From: Chitinophaga sp. SYP-B3965
Lineage (GTDB): Bacteria > Bacteroidota > Bacteroidia > Chitinophagales > Chitinophagaceae
NCBI RefSeq assembly: GCF_009647655.1
Contig: NZ_WJFD01000007.1
Coordinates: 248,001 to 312,000 of the forward strand
DNA length: 64,000 nucleotides
Reading direction: 5' to 3'
The position numbers and the translations under genes were made by a program. The notes beneath the pieces are model-generated. The model saw only the letters and a program-made list of their open reading frames with translations. It was not told where the DNA came from and searched no databases. Positions 17,946 through 27,237 of the stretch are shown one piece after another (the stretch's first letter is position 1; each line of letters begins with the position of its first letter).

Positions 17946-18833
17946 ATGTCTGGACAGCTTAAAGAAGTTCGTAACCGTATTAAATCCATCCAGTCTACCC
18001 AGCAGATCACAAAAGCCATGAAGATGGTAAGTGCTGCAAAGTTGCGCCGGGCGCAGGATGCCATTGTTCAAATGCGTCCTTACGCTGTGAAGCTGCAGGA
18101 AATGCTCCAGAATATTGTGAGCAGTTCTGAAGGGGATATTGATCTGGCACTGGCAGCTAACCGCCAGGTAGAAAAGGTGCTGCTTGTGGCTATCACGAGT
18201 GACCGGGGATTATGTGGCGCTTACAACTCCAACGTTATTAAGCTGACAAAACAGGCGATCCGTGAGAAATATGCTACCCAATATGCCAAAGGCCAGGTAG
18301 AGATCCTGCCGATCGGTAAAAAGGCGTTTGAGCATTTTTCCAAAAACGGGTATAAAGTGAACGACAAGTACTGGCAATTGTTCTCCCATCTCAGTTTTGA
18401 GAATGTGAAAGCAGCTGCAGCCGTGGCTATGGAAGGTTTCATCAGCGGAGAGTATGATGCGGTGGACATTGTTTATAGCGAATTCAAGAATGCTGCTACC
18501 CAGCGGTTCAAAATAGAGCAGTTCCTGCCCATCGGCAAAGTGGAAGTGATAGAAGGGGCCAGCACACAAAAAGCGGATTATATCTTTGAACCTGAGAAAG
18601 ATACGCTGATCGCTGAGCTGATGCCGAAGATCCTGAACACCCAATTCTTTAAAGCAGTTCTGGACGGTCATGCTTCTGAACATGGTGCGAGGATGACGGC
18701 CATGGATAAAGCCACTGAAAATGCCGGGGAAATACTCCGCAGCCTGAAGATTGATTACAACCGTGCACGCCAGGCGGCCATTACCACAGAATTGACGGAG
18801 ATCGTAAGTGGTGCGGCAGCTTTGATGGGTTGA
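17946..18833 (+). CDS. atpG: ATP synthase F1 subunit gamma
   Basis: A 295-residue F1 gamma subunit, the rotating central stalk. The N-terminal helix MSGQLKEVRNRIKSIQSTQQITKAM... and the C-terminal DNATENAGEILRSLK-like sequence with YNRARQAAITTELTEIVSGAAAL are family hallmarks, as is the SDRGLCGAYN strand. The earlier in-frame start would add 18 residues not found in the family. Neither flanking gene is another atp gene and a terminator follows directly, so atpG is transcribed alone here; the partner subunits must lie elsewhere. Confidence 0.96.
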   Translation: MSGQLKEVRNRIKSIQSTQQITKAMKMVSAAKLRRAQDAIVQMRPYAVKLQEMLQNIVSSSEGDIDLALAANRQVEKVLLVAITSDRGLCGAYNSNVIKLTKQAIREKYATQYAKGQVEILPIGKKAFEHFSKNGYKVNDKYWQLFSHLSFENVKAAAAVAMEGFISGEYDAVDIVYSEFKNAATQRFKIEQFLPIGKVEVIEGASTQKADYIFEPEKDTLIAELMPKILNTQFFKAVLDGHASEHGARMTAMDKATENAGEILRSLKIDYNRARQAAITTELTEIVSGAAALMG

Positions 18834-18876
18834 TCTTATGCACAAATAATCAACAGCATAATATTTATATTTCTGA

Positions 18877-18916
18877 AAAAATGTCAAAGGTCTTATTTTC
18901 GGCCTTTGACATTTTT
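18877..18916 (+). terminator. Rho-independent terminator after atpG
   Basis: AAAATGTCAAAGG pairs with CCTTTGACATTTT around a 12-base loop and continues into TGTTTT. Confidence 0.85.
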
Positions 18917-18956
18917 GTTTTGAGAAGCCGGCCCTGTAAGCCAAAATTAATTAGCC

Positions 18957-20276
18957 ATGGAAATTTCCCAGCTCATCCCACATGTAGAAGCATTGATCTT
19001 TGCCGCAGACCGGCCTTTACCGGCGGCGGACATTTTGGAGCTGCTCAATAATGCCCTGGCCTTCCTGGAAGACCGGGCCACACAGGAACAGGTAGATGGG
19101 GCTATAGAGGCCATCCAGGAGAAATATAACTCTGAGTTCTATGCATTCTGTGTGCGTGAAAGTGGTGGTGGGTATCAATTCCTGACCAAGAAAGATTATT
19201 ACCAGACTGTTGCACAGCTGAATGGGGAGAAGTTCCTCAAGCGCTTGTCTACAGCGGCTTTGGAGACATTGGCCATTATTGCTTATAAACAACCGATCTC
19301 CAAAGGGGAGATTGAACATATCCGCGGGGTGAGTACAGACTATTCCATCACTAAATTGCTGGAGAAAGAACTGATCGTGATCTCCGGGCGTAGTGAAACG
19401 CTGCCGGGGAAACCTTTGCTGTATTCTACTTCCAAGGCGTTCATGGATTACTTTGGGTTGAATTCTCCGAAGGACCTGCCGCAGCTGAAAGAGTTGTTTG
19501 AAGAAGATTTTGTGGCGCCTACGCAGTTGACGATTGAAGGGGGCATAGAGGAATTGAGGGTGGATGATGAAGAACTGCTGGATGAAAACGGGCAGTTGAT
19601 CGTTTTGGAGAATGGGGAGTTGACGGAGACTACGACGGTGATGATGGAGGATGATTTTACAGGGGAGGTTTCTGAGGAGGATGATCTTGATAGGTCTTCG
19701 GTGATAGAGGGGGAAGAGGATGTTCCTGAGATTGAAGCGGCTTCGGCTGTTTCGGAAGATGAGGGTGTTGAGGTTGAAGGGAGTGAAGAAGAGAGTGAAG
19801 AAGAGAGTGGGGAAGAAGAAATCGAAGTTGAAGATAATGAGGATGCTCCAGTTGTTGAAGCATCTGTTTCGGATAGTGAGACTGAGGAATCTGAGGAGGA
19901 AGTTGCTTCTTCTTCTGAAGAAGAAGAAGGTGATGAGTCTGAGGAAGAAGGTGATGTTTCTGAAGAAGAGGGTGAGGAAGAAGAGGCTGATGAGTCTGAA
20001 GGGGAAGATGAAGAAGAGGGAGAAGAAGGTGACGAAGATGAAGACGAAGAGAGTGATGAAGATGATGAAGACGAGGACGAGGATGACGAGGAAGAAGATG
20101 ATGAGGAAGATGAAGACGATGAAGATGGGGAAGAAGATGAGGATGACGATGACGAAGAAGACGAAGGCGATGATGAAGAAAAGGAAGATGATGAAGAAGC
20201 AGAGATCGAAGGTGCCGATGACAGATTGAATGACGAAGAAGAAGATGAATCCGACGAAGACGTTGATAAAAAATAA
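18957..20276 (+). CDS. scpB: Segregation and condensation protein B with long acidic tail
   Basis: Residues 1-about 190 are ScpB, the winged-helix subunit of the SMC-ScpA-ScpB condensin that aids chromosome segregation: IEALIFAADRPL, LTKKDYYQTVAQL, STAALETLAIIAYKQPISKGEIEHIRGV, LEKELI, GRPLLY-like GKPLLYSTSKAFMDYFGL. From about residue 195 to 439 the protein becomes an Asp/Glu/Ser tail with almost no other residues at its end. The usual ScpB length is about 190-230. The tail codons are mostly GAA/GAG/GAT, so the reverse strand shows a spurious long ORF. No scpA is adjacent. Confidence 0.92.
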   Translation: MEISQLIPHVEALIFAADRPLPAADILELLNNALAFLEDRATQEQVDGAIEAIQEKYNSEFYAFCVRESGGGYQFLTKKDYYQTVAQLNGEKFLKRLSTAALETLAIIAYKQPISKGEIEHIRGVSTDYSITKLLEKELIVISGRSETLPGKPLLYSTSKAFMDYFGLNSPKDLPQLKELFEEDFVAPTQLTIEGGIEELRVDDEELLDENGQLIVLENGELTETTTVMMEDDFTGEVSEEDDLDRSSVIEGEEDVPEIEAASAVSEDEGVEVEGSEEESEEESGEEEIEVEDNEDAPVVEASVSDSETEESEEEVASSSEEEEGDESEEEGDVSEEEGEEEEADESEGEDEEEGEEGDEDEDEESDEDDEDEDEDDEEEDDEEDEDDEDGEEDEDDDDEEDEGDDEEKEDDEEAEIEGADDRLNDEEEDESDEDVDKK

Positions 20277-20293
20277 AAACATTTCCATACAAC

Positions 20294-20337
20294 AAACGGT
20301 TCCAGGGAGTACAGTCTCTTTGGAACCGTTTATTTTT
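20294..20337 (+). terminator. Rho-independent terminator after scpB
   Basis: AAACGGTTCCA and TGGAACCGTTT pair around a partly self-complementary AGGGAG...TCTCTT loop and are followed by ATTTTTA. Confidence 0.85.
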
Positions 20338-20355
20338 ATGCTTTAATTTGCACCC

Positions 20356-21165
20356 ATGACATTACAGCAACAACTTTCAGAAACCAGCACCTTCCTTCAG
20401 CAACAGGGCTTTGGCGCTGCAAAGGCAGGCATTGTTTTAGGCACCGGCCTGGGAGAACTCATTCATAAGATAGACATCCATAAAAGCATTCCTTACAGCC
20501 AGATCCCCCATTTTCCGGAGTCTACGGTAGAATCACATAAAGGCCAGCTGATCTTCGGATACATTGGTAAAGTAGCTGTAATTGCCATGCAGGGCCGTTT
20601 CCATTATTACGAAGGATACAGCATGCAGCAGATCACTTTCCCGATCCGCATCATGAAAGCCCTCGGCGTGGAAAAATTACTGTTAAGCAATGCTTCAGGA
20701 GGCATGAACCCCGCTTACAAAAAAGGTGATCTGGTACTGCTGAATGATCACATCAACCTGCAACCGGAAAACCCATTACGCGGTTTAAACTCTCCTGAAT
20801 TTGGTCCAAGATTCCCGGATATGAGCAGGCCCTATGATGTGTCGCTGGGAGAAAAATTGCAAGCCGCAGCAGGTAATAAAATGCATACAGGCGTATACGT
20901 TGCGGTGACTGGTCCCAACCTGGAAACCCGCGCGGAATATCGTTTTCTAAGGATGATAGGAGGAGATGTGGTAGGCATGAGCACAGTGCCTGAAGTAATT
21001 GTAGCCAACCAGATAGGATTGCCCTGTGCAGCCGTTTCCGTTGTAACAGATGAATGTGATCCGGATCATTTAGTACCCGTATCCATTGCTGAGATCATTG
21101 CAGTAGCCGGTAAAGCAGATAAAGTGCTGAGCGGGATCTTTGCTGAAGTGATCGCCGGTTTATAG
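20356..21165 (+). CDS. Purine nucleoside phosphorylase (trimeric PNP/MTAP family)
   Basis: A 269-residue enzyme of purine salvage that splits nucleosides with phosphate into base and ribose-1-phosphate. Visible motifs: VLGTGLG (phosphate loop), FPESTVESHKGQL, MQGRFHYYEGYS, NASGGMNPAYKKGDLVLLNDHIN, VVGMSTVPEVIVA and the specificity loop VVTDECDPDH. In mammalian PNP the residue corresponding to the Asp in TDE is Asn (6-oxopurine specific); Asp at that place is seen in the adenosine-accepting members. It stops one base before the convergent LacI gene, with no terminator visible between them. Confidence 0.92.
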   Translation: MTLQQQLSETSTFLQQQGFGAAKAGIVLGTGLGELIHKIDIHKSIPYSQIPHFPESTVESHKGQLIFGYIGKVAVIAMQGRFHYYEGYSMQQITFPIRIMKALGVEKLLLSNASGGMNPAYKKGDLVLLNDHINLQPENPLRGLNSPEFGPRFPDMSRPYDVSLGEKLQAAAGNKMHTGVYVAVTGPNLETRAEYRFLRMIGGDVVGMSTVPEVIVANQIGLPCAAVSVVTDECDPDHLVPVSIAEIIAVAGKADKVLSGIFAEVIAGL

Positions 21166-22179
21166 TTAACTGGATTTCCTGATGATCAGTTCTGTTTTCA
21201 ACACACGGATGATGGTTTTCCAATCCGCCACATCCCGGTTGATCTGATCAATTAATAATTGCGCCGCTGTTTGCCCGATCTCTTTTACAGGTTGGGAAAC
21301 AGTGGTCAGTGAAGGTTCTATGAGGCCGGATGCAAAGTCATTACTGAAGCCTACTACGGCAATATCTTCCGGTACATGCAGTCCTCTTTTTTTGATCACC
21401 TGGATGGCTTCGATGGCGGTAGGATCATTCACGGCAAAAATGGCATCCGGTGGATTATCCATATTCAGCAGGTGGTTCACATAGATCTTTACTTTATCTA
21501 CATTCAGATCATAGGGGATCACCAGTTCTTCATCAAATTCAATATTATTCTTTCTTAACGCTGCCGTATATCCATTCAATCTTTTCTCACTGATCTTCAG
21601 AGAAGAAGGCCCGGCCAGGTGAGCGATGCGTTTGCGACCTCTTTCTATCAGGTGGTTCACTGCACGAAAGGCCCCATCATAATCATCTACGATCACTTTC
21701 GGCACATCCATTTCATCACAAACTCTGTTAAAGAATACAATGGGAATGCCCTTGCGCTGGAAGATCTTCAGGTGATCAAAGTTCCTCGTTTCCTTGGTGA
21801 TGGAAACCAGGATACCATCCACCTGGTTAGCGAGCATCACTTTGGTATTGGCCACTTCCGTTTCATAGGTTTCGTTGGATTGACAGATCACAGTATTGTA
21901 TCCTGCTTTGCTGGCCACTTCCTGTGCGCCGATGATAGCTTTTGGGAAATAGGAACTATGGAACTCAGGCACGATAATGCCTATCGTATTCGTTTTTTTG
22001 GTAATGAGGCTGATGGCCAGCATGTTTCGCTGGTAATCCATTTTTTCTGCAAATTCCAAAACCGCCTGCCGGGTAGCTGCGTTTACACTAGGGTGGCCGG
22101 TTAAGGCCCTGGAAACTGTAGATTTTGAGAGGTTCAGCTCCCGCGCAATATCTATGATGGTTACCTGGTGTCTTTTCAT
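21166..22179 (-). CDS. LacI-family transcriptional regulator
   Basis: A 337-residue repressor/activator. The N-terminal helix-turn-helix is clear (TIIDIARELNLSKSTVSRALTG, residues about 8-30), followed by the hinge helix and a periplasmic-binding-protein-like sensor domain (about 60-330; TNTIGIIVPEFHSSYFPKAI, VDGILVSI, FFNRVCDE, HLAGPSSL, DAIFAVNDPTAIEAI). It lies directly next to the divergent PUL at 22486 and to the double palindrome at 22224, and so is the best candidate to control that PUL and itself. The effector is unknown, presumably a sugar released by the PUL. Confidence 0.93.
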   Translation of the reverse strand: MKRHQVTIIDIARELNLSKSTVSRALTGHPSVNAATRQAVLEFAEKMDYQRNMLAISLITKKTNTIGIIVPEFHSSYFPKAIIGAQEVASKAGYNTVICQSNETYETEVANTKVMLANQVDGILVSITKETRNFDHLKIFQRKGIPIVFFNRVCDEMDVPKVIVDDYDGAFRAVNHLIERGRKRIAHLAGPSSLKISEKRLNGYTAALRKNNIEFDEELVIPYDLNVDKVKIYVNHLLNMDNPPDAIFAVNDPTAIEAIQVIKKRGLHVPEDIAVVGFSNDFASGLIEPSLTTVSQPVKEIGQTAAQLLIDQINRDVADWKTIIRVLKTELIIRKSS

Positions 22180-22223
22180 CGTTTGCTTTTTTGCTTCAGT
22201 AAAGGAACGAAATAATCTTCATC

Positions 22224-22258
22224 TTGGGAACATTCCCACAAAATGGGAATGTTCCCAA
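22224..22258. promoter_or_regulatory. Double-palindrome operator 1, between the LacI gene and the PUL
   Basis: TTGGGAACATTCCCA (22224-22238) and its exact reverse complement TGGGAATGTTCCCAA (22244-22258) are separated by CAAAA. Each half is itself a near-palindrome of the LacI type, TGGGAA-NN-TTCCCA. The same arrangement with the same 5-base spacing recurs at 35651-35684. It lies 45-79 bases upstream of the LacI start codon, which suggests autoregulation. Confidence 0.8.
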
Positions 22259-22353
22259 TGAAGAAATAGTTGTTTTGATGCGCCATGGATACGTGTTAGT
22301 TACAATCTTTGGTTATAACAAATTCGCACGTATGAAAAAGCTGTTGCTCACAA

Positions 22354-22386
22354 TTGGCTTTCCTTTGCCTATTCCATCTATTTTTG
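22354..22386 (+). promoter_or_regulatory. Probable promoter of the PUL (TTG-N22-TATTTTTG)
   Basis: TATTTTTG at 22379-22386 matches TAnnTTTG perfectly, with a TTG at 22354-22356. A transcript from here would have a leader of about 90 bases before the susC ATG at 22486. Confidence 0.55.
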
Positions 22387-22485
22387 TAATCAACCATTAC
22401 CATGCTCATTCCATCGTTTCCCGAATAAGCCTTCTCTGTCCCTTTACTTCATGATTCATCGAAATCTTTTAAACACGTTGGTTGT

Positions 22486-25400
22486 ATGAATATTACACGT
22501 TTGATACTGTTGCTTTGCATTTTTTTCACGGCAATGGGTTCCACGGCCCAAACGCCCACTGCAACAAAACTGATCACAGGTAAAATAACTGACACCGAGG
22601 GGCTGCCCCTTGAAGGTGTAACCGTATTGGTAAAAGGTGCTGCCGCCAAAGCGCTCACCAATTCGGAAGGCGTTTATAACATCCGTGTGGAAAATTCCGC
22701 CGGCGCCATCCTCATCTTTTCTTACGTGGGTTTTTTAACGAAAGAAGTGAAGATCACAGCTACGGCTACTGTTTACAATACCAAACTGGAGACTTCCGTA
22801 AAAGGGCTCAATGATGTAGTGGTGATCGGTTACGGTTCAGTTAAAAGAAAAGATCTTACCGGTTCTGTAGGAGATGTGAAAATGAGCGACCTGGAAAAAG
22901 CACCGGTTCCTTCATTTGAACAAGCGCTGGCAGGAAGGGTAGCTGGTGTGCAGGTATCTTCTTTTGACGGTCAGCCGGGCGCTGCATTGAATATCGTGAT
23001 CCGCGGTAATAACTCCGTAACACAGAGTAACTCTCCGCTGTTTGTGATAGATGGTTTTCCGATAGAGAATCCGGTGAACAATGTGATCAATCCGGAAGAG
23101 ATTGAATCCATGCAGATCCTGAAAGATGCATCTGCTACCGCCATTTATGGTGCAAGAGGTGCAAACGGTGTGATCCTGATCACCACTAAAAAAGGAAAGG
23201 TCGGCGCACCTGTTGTGAAATACCAGACCTGGATGGGCGTATCGCAGAACCTGAAAAAGCAGGAGATGCTGAGCCCGTATGAATTTGTGAAGTTCTCCCT
23301 GGAGCAGAACCCTGGTATGTATACACCGGTTTATCTTTCCAACGGCAAGAAACTGGAAGACTACAAAAACGTAAAAGGTGTGGATTGGCAGGACCAGGTT
23401 TTCCGGGATGCTTTCATGCAGAATCATAGCCTGTCCGTTAGGGGAGGTACTGAGAAAACAAAATATTCCTTCTCCGGAAACGTCATGGGGCAGGATGGTA
23501 TCATCATCAACAGTGCTTTCAAACGTTACCAGGGAAGAATATCGCTGGATCAGATTGTGACTGATTTTGTAAGGGCCAGGATAAATGTGAACTATTCTTC
23601 CACCAAAACAAATGGTACGATCTCTAATTCTACCAGCACCACTGGCTCTCCTTCAGGACCTACTACCAGTTTGATGTACAGCATATGGGGGTACCGTCCT
23701 ATTACCGGAGATTCTGCCAAGGATGAAAATTTAATCGACGATCTTTTTGATCCAAGTGTAGACCCGCTGGCAGAATATCGCATCAATCCCATCCTTTCTA
23801 CCAAAAACGAATACAATCCTGTTTTCAATAATACTTTTTCTACCAATGCTGATATAGAGATCAAACCGGCAAAATATTTCCTGTTAAAGATCTCCGGCGG
23901 TATGATCAAAAGTGCTATCAGAAGAGAGGTCTTTAATAACTCTAATACCCGTTTGGGTAATCCAAAGAGCAGCACGCTTGGTGTAAACGGTTCTGTGAGA
24001 AATGAAGAAATGGTGAACCTGCTGAATGAAAACACACTTACGTATTCCCGCAGGTTCAATAAAAATCACAACCTGAATGTACTGGGCGGTATCACCATGC
24101 AAAAAGTGAACTATTATAACTATGGTTTCTCTGCCAACATGGTGCCCAATGAATCTCTGGGCATGAGTGGACTGGATGAAGGAATTGTGAGCACTGCGCC
24201 AACTGAGCGGTCCTCTAATGCACTGATGTCTTTCCTGGGCCGTATTAATTATGATTATAAATCACGTTACCTGTTCACCGTAAGTTTCCGTGCGGATGGT
24301 TCTTCTAAATTTGCTCCTGAAAACAGGTGGGCTTACTTCCCCTCTGGTGCATTTGCATGGCGGATCATTGATGAATCATTCATGAAGAATATTCCGGTGC
24401 TCTCCGATGCTAAACTGCGCATAGGTTATGGTTTAACAGGTAATAACAGGGTGAGTGATTTCGCCTATTTATCTTCCCAGCAACTCTATCCTTACTCCGG
24501 TTATTCATTTGGTGAATCTCCTGTACAGGGTATCATTCCCAACAACCTGGGTAACAAAGACCTGAAATGGGAAACTACAGAACAAACGGATATAGGGTTG
24601 GATCTTGGTTTCCTAAACAACCGCATCACCCTCTCCACAGATTATTATAAAAAGAATACCCGCGACCTCTTGTTGCTTGCCACATTGGCTCCCACAACTG
24701 GTTACGCCAGGGGCTATCGCAACATCGGAAGGGTTTCCAACGAAGGTGTTGAATTCACCCTGAACACAATGAATATTCAAAACAAGAAATTCAGCTGGTC
24801 TACCAACTTCAACATTTCATTCAACCGCAACAAAGTACTGCAACTGAATCAGGACGAACCAAGTTTAGCTACTCCCATCACCTGGGGTAACTTTAACAAC
24901 GCTTATCCATACATCGCTATTCCCGGTCACCCTATTGCATTGTTCTATGGTTTCCTGTTTGATGGTGTGTACCAGTACAGCGATTTCAACCAGCAAGCCA
25001 ATGGTACCTATGTGCTGAAAGACAGAGTACCTAATAACGGACAACCAAGAACTACTGTTCAACCCGGTTATATCAAGTTCAAGGATATTAACCAGGACGG
25101 ACAAGTGGATAATAGTGACCTCACCATCATTGGTAATCCTAATCCGATCCATACAGGCGGTTTCTCCAACAACTTCACTTACGGCGCTTTTGATCTGAAC
25201 GTTTTCTTCCAGTGGAGTTACGGGAACGATATCTTAAATGCCAACCGTATTGAGTTTGAAGGTGGTGATGTAGTAAGGAGTTACCTCAACATGTTTAAAT
25301 CTGTAGCAAACCGCTGGACACCGGAGAACCAAACAAACGAACTGTATAAAGTAGGAGGTCAGGGTCCACTGGTATATTCTTCCCGTACGATTGAAGATGG

Positions 25401-25641
25401 TTCTTACCTGCGTTTGAAAACAGTATCGCTGGGTTATAACATGCCATCTAAAATAGTATCAAGGGCACATATCAAAGCGCTCCGGTTATATGCATCCGCA
25501 CAGAACCTGGTTACCTGGACGAATTACTCCGGTCCTGATCCGGAAGTATCTGTAAGGCCCAGTGCTTTAACACCAGGTTTTGACTGGTCTGCTTATCCAA
25601 ACACCAGAACCATTACGTTCGGTCTTGATCTCACTTTTTAA
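22486..25641 (+). CDS. SusC/RagA-type TonB-dependent outer membrane transporter
   Basis: A 1051-residue transporter with signal peptide (GSTAQ end), a carboxypeptidase-regulatory-like N-terminal domain (about 28-105, ITGKITDTEGLPLEGVTVLVKG), the plug domain (VVVIGYGSVKRKDLTGSV, RGNNSVTQSNSPLFVIDGFP, MQILKDASATAIYGARGANGVILITTKKG) and a long beta-barrel ending in aromatic FGLDLTF. It imports glycans bound by the following SusD, using energy from TonB. It lacks an N-terminal STN (secretin-like) domain, so control by an anti-sigma factor is unlikely, in agreement with the LacI site. Confidence 0.95.
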   Translation: MNITRLILLLCIFFTAMGSTAQTPTATKLITGKITDTEGLPLEGVTVLVKGAAAKALTNSEGVYNIRVENSAGAILIFSYVGFLTKEVKITATATVYNTKLETSVKGLNDVVVIGYGSVKRKDLTGSVGDVKMSDLEKAPVPSFEQALAGRVAGVQVSSFDGQPGAALNIVIRGNNSVTQSNSPLFVIDGFPIENPVNNVINPEEIESMQILKDASATAIYGARGANGVILITTKKGKVGAPVVKYQTWMGVSQNLKKQEMLSPYEFVKFSLEQNPGMYTPVYLSNGKKLEDYKNVKGVDWQDQVFRDAFMQNHSLSVRGGTEKTKYSFSGNVMGQDGIIINSAFKRYQGRISLDQIVTDFVRARINVNYSSTKTNGTISNSTSTTGSPSGPTTSLMYSIWGYRPITGDSAKDENLIDDLFDPSVDPLAEYRINPILSTKNEYNPVFNNTFSTNADIEIKPAKYFLLKISGGMIKSAIRREVFNNSNTRLGNPKSSTLGVNGSVRNEEMVNLLNENTLTYSRRFNKNHNLNVLGGITMQKVNYYNYGFSANMVPNESLGMSGLDEGIVSTAPTERSSNALMSFLGRINYDYKSRYLFTVSFRADGSSKFAPENRWAYFPSGAFAWRIIDESFMKNIPVLSDAKLRIGYGLTGNNRVSDFAYLSSQQLYPYSGYSFGESPVQGIIPNNLGNKDLKWETTEQTDIGLDLGFLNNRITLSTDYYKKNTRDLLLLATLAPTTGYARGYRNIGRVSNEGVEFTLNTMNIQNKKFSWSTNFNISFNRNKVLQLNQDEPSLATPITWGNFNNAYPYIAIPGHPIALFYGFLFDGVYQYSDFNQQANGTYVLKDRVPNNGQPRTTVQPGYIKFKDINQDGQVDNSDLTIIGNPNPIHTGGFSNNFTYGAFDLNVFFQWSYGNDILNANRIEFEGGDVVRSYLNMFKSVANRWTPENQTNELYKVGGQGPLVYSSRTIEDGSYLRLKTVSLGYNMPSKIVSRAHIKALRLYASAQNLVTWTNYSGPDPEVSVRPSALTPGFDWSAYPNTRTITFGLDLTF

Positions 25642-25659
25642 CGTTAAATGCTGTTTACA

Positions 25660-27234
25660 ATGAAACGCATCATCATATTATTTGTATTGGCCGGTTCCAT
25701 GCTCAGCGCTTGTAACAAGTTCCTGGAAACAAAACCGGAAGACTTTGTAACACCGGATAATTATTTCAACACAGAAGCAGACCTGGACAGGGCACTGAAT
25801 GGTGTGTACAACAGGCTCGTGGATAATTTCGGGAGAATGTATTCCCGTGGTTTATTCAGCTTCCTTTCCATCAGCGATGAATTCTTTTATAAGAACATTA
25901 CCATCACCAATCTCAAAGTAATGGACTTTGATGCTGGCCAGCTGGATGTAGGAAAACTCTGGGAAGTAGCTTACCAGGGAATTGACAGGGCTAATATCTT
26001 ACTGGAAAATTTAGATAAACCGGAAATGGATGAAGCCAAAAGGAAGGCCATTAAAGGAGAAGCATTATTCCTCAGAGCCTATTACTATTTTATCCTCGTG
26101 GATAATTTCGGTGGTATTCCTTTAAAGCTGACATCTACCAATAACCCGCTCGAAAAATACCTGCCTCGTTCATCTGTAGCAGATGTATATGCGTCTATTG
26201 TGAATGACATGAAAGCAGCGGATACGCTGGTGAATGTATCCGGCAGTTACAATTATAATGAAAGAGTAACAAAAACTGCGGTAGAAGCTATCCTGGCGAG
26301 AGTATATCTCACCATGGCCGGCGAACCGCTGAAGGATGTAGCTAAATATAATGATGCACTGATCTATGCAGATAAAGTGATCAATTCCGGCAAACATTCT
26401 CTCAATCCTGATTACAGCCGCATCTTCATCAATCACTCTGAAAATAAATACGACCTGCAGGAGTGCATCTGGGAAATTGGCATGTTTGGCAACCAGCTGG
26501 GCACTACACAATTAGCCGGTGCCGTAGGGGTAGAAAATGGGTTGGAAAACCTGGTGGATGATAATATTGGTTATTCCAATGGTTCTCTGAAAATAACTGC
26601 CCGCATGTGGAACCTCTATGCCGCCACGGACCTCAGAAGGGATTGGTCGATAGCGCCCTACAGATATGTATTGACCGGAGGTGTTACCACTAAATCATTC
26701 TATACAGCTGCGCAGATCTATGATCGTACGGTTGGTAAATGGCGCAGGGAGTATGAAACACTACTGCCAAAGAACAGAAATTACAATTCTACCAATTTTC
26801 CTGTGGTGCGGTATTCAGATGTATTACTGATGAAAGCAGAAGCAGAAACACAAGTGAGCGGAGCCCCCACGGCAGCAGCTTACGAAGCCATCAACAAAGT
26901 ACGGCGGAGAGGTTACGGTAAACCTGTTAACACACCGGATGCTACGGTAGACCTCACAGCAGGATTAGGCAAAGATGCTTTCCTTTCACAGTTACAAGAT
27001 GAGCGTGCCAGGGAGTTGGCGTTTGAAGGCATGCGCAAACATGACCTGATCCGTTGGGGCCTTTATCTTTCTAAGATGCAGTCACTGGCCGTGGATATCA
27101 CAGCTAATGCACCATCAGGTTTTAAATATGGCGCTGCCGCTGCAAAAAATACAACTGCCAGGAACTTAGTATTCCCTATTCCTAATACAGAGATCACCGT
27201 TAATCACCTGGTCACTCAAAATCCAAACTGGTAA
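25660..27234 (+). CDS. SusD/RagB-family glycan-binding lipoprotein
   Basis: A 524-residue lipoprotein (LAGSMLSACNKFLE, Cys 18). Family marks are KFLETKPEDFVTPDNYF at the mature start, ALNGVYNRL, IKGEALFLRAYYYFILVDNFGGIPL (TPR-like helical core), and the C-terminal LQDERARELAFEGMRKHDLIRWG. It sits on SusC and captures the glycan. The ATG at 25660 is preferred to 25648 because it gives a compact signal peptide. Six bases separate the susC stop and the frame's opening. Confidence 0.95.
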   Translation: MKRIIILFVLAGSMLSACNKFLETKPEDFVTPDNYFNTEADLDRALNGVYNRLVDNFGRMYSRGLFSFLSISDEFFYKNITITNLKVMDFDAGQLDVGKLWEVAYQGIDRANILLENLDKPEMDEAKRKAIKGEALFLRAYYYFILVDNFGGIPLKLTSTNNPLEKYLPRSSVADVYASIVNDMKAADTLVNVSGSYNYNERVTKTAVEAILARVYLTMAGEPLKDVAKYNDALIYADKVINSGKHSLNPDYSRIFINHSENKYDLQECIWEIGMFGNQLGTTQLAGAVGVENGLENLVDDNIGYSNGSLKITARMWNLYAATDLRRDWSIAPYRYVLTGGVTTKSFYTAAQIYDRTVGKWRREYETLLPKNRNYNSTNFPVVRYSDVLLMKAEAETQVSGAPTAAAYEAINKVRRRGYGKPVNTPDATVDLTAGLGKDAFLSQLQDERARELAFEGMRKHDLIRWGLYLSKMQSLAVDITANAPSGFKYGAAAAKNTTARNLVFPIPNTEITVNHLVTQNPNW

Positions 27235-27237
27235 AAC

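Noticed and set aside
19017..20288. Long - strand ORFs (423 and 212 aa) opposite scpB
   Set aside because: Their residue make-up is an artefact of the GAA/GAT-rich acidic tail; scpB on the + strand is a clear conserved gene.
22224..22454. 76-aa + strand ORF between the LacI gene and susC
   Set aside because: It covers the operator and promoter, has no family-like features and an unlikely start.
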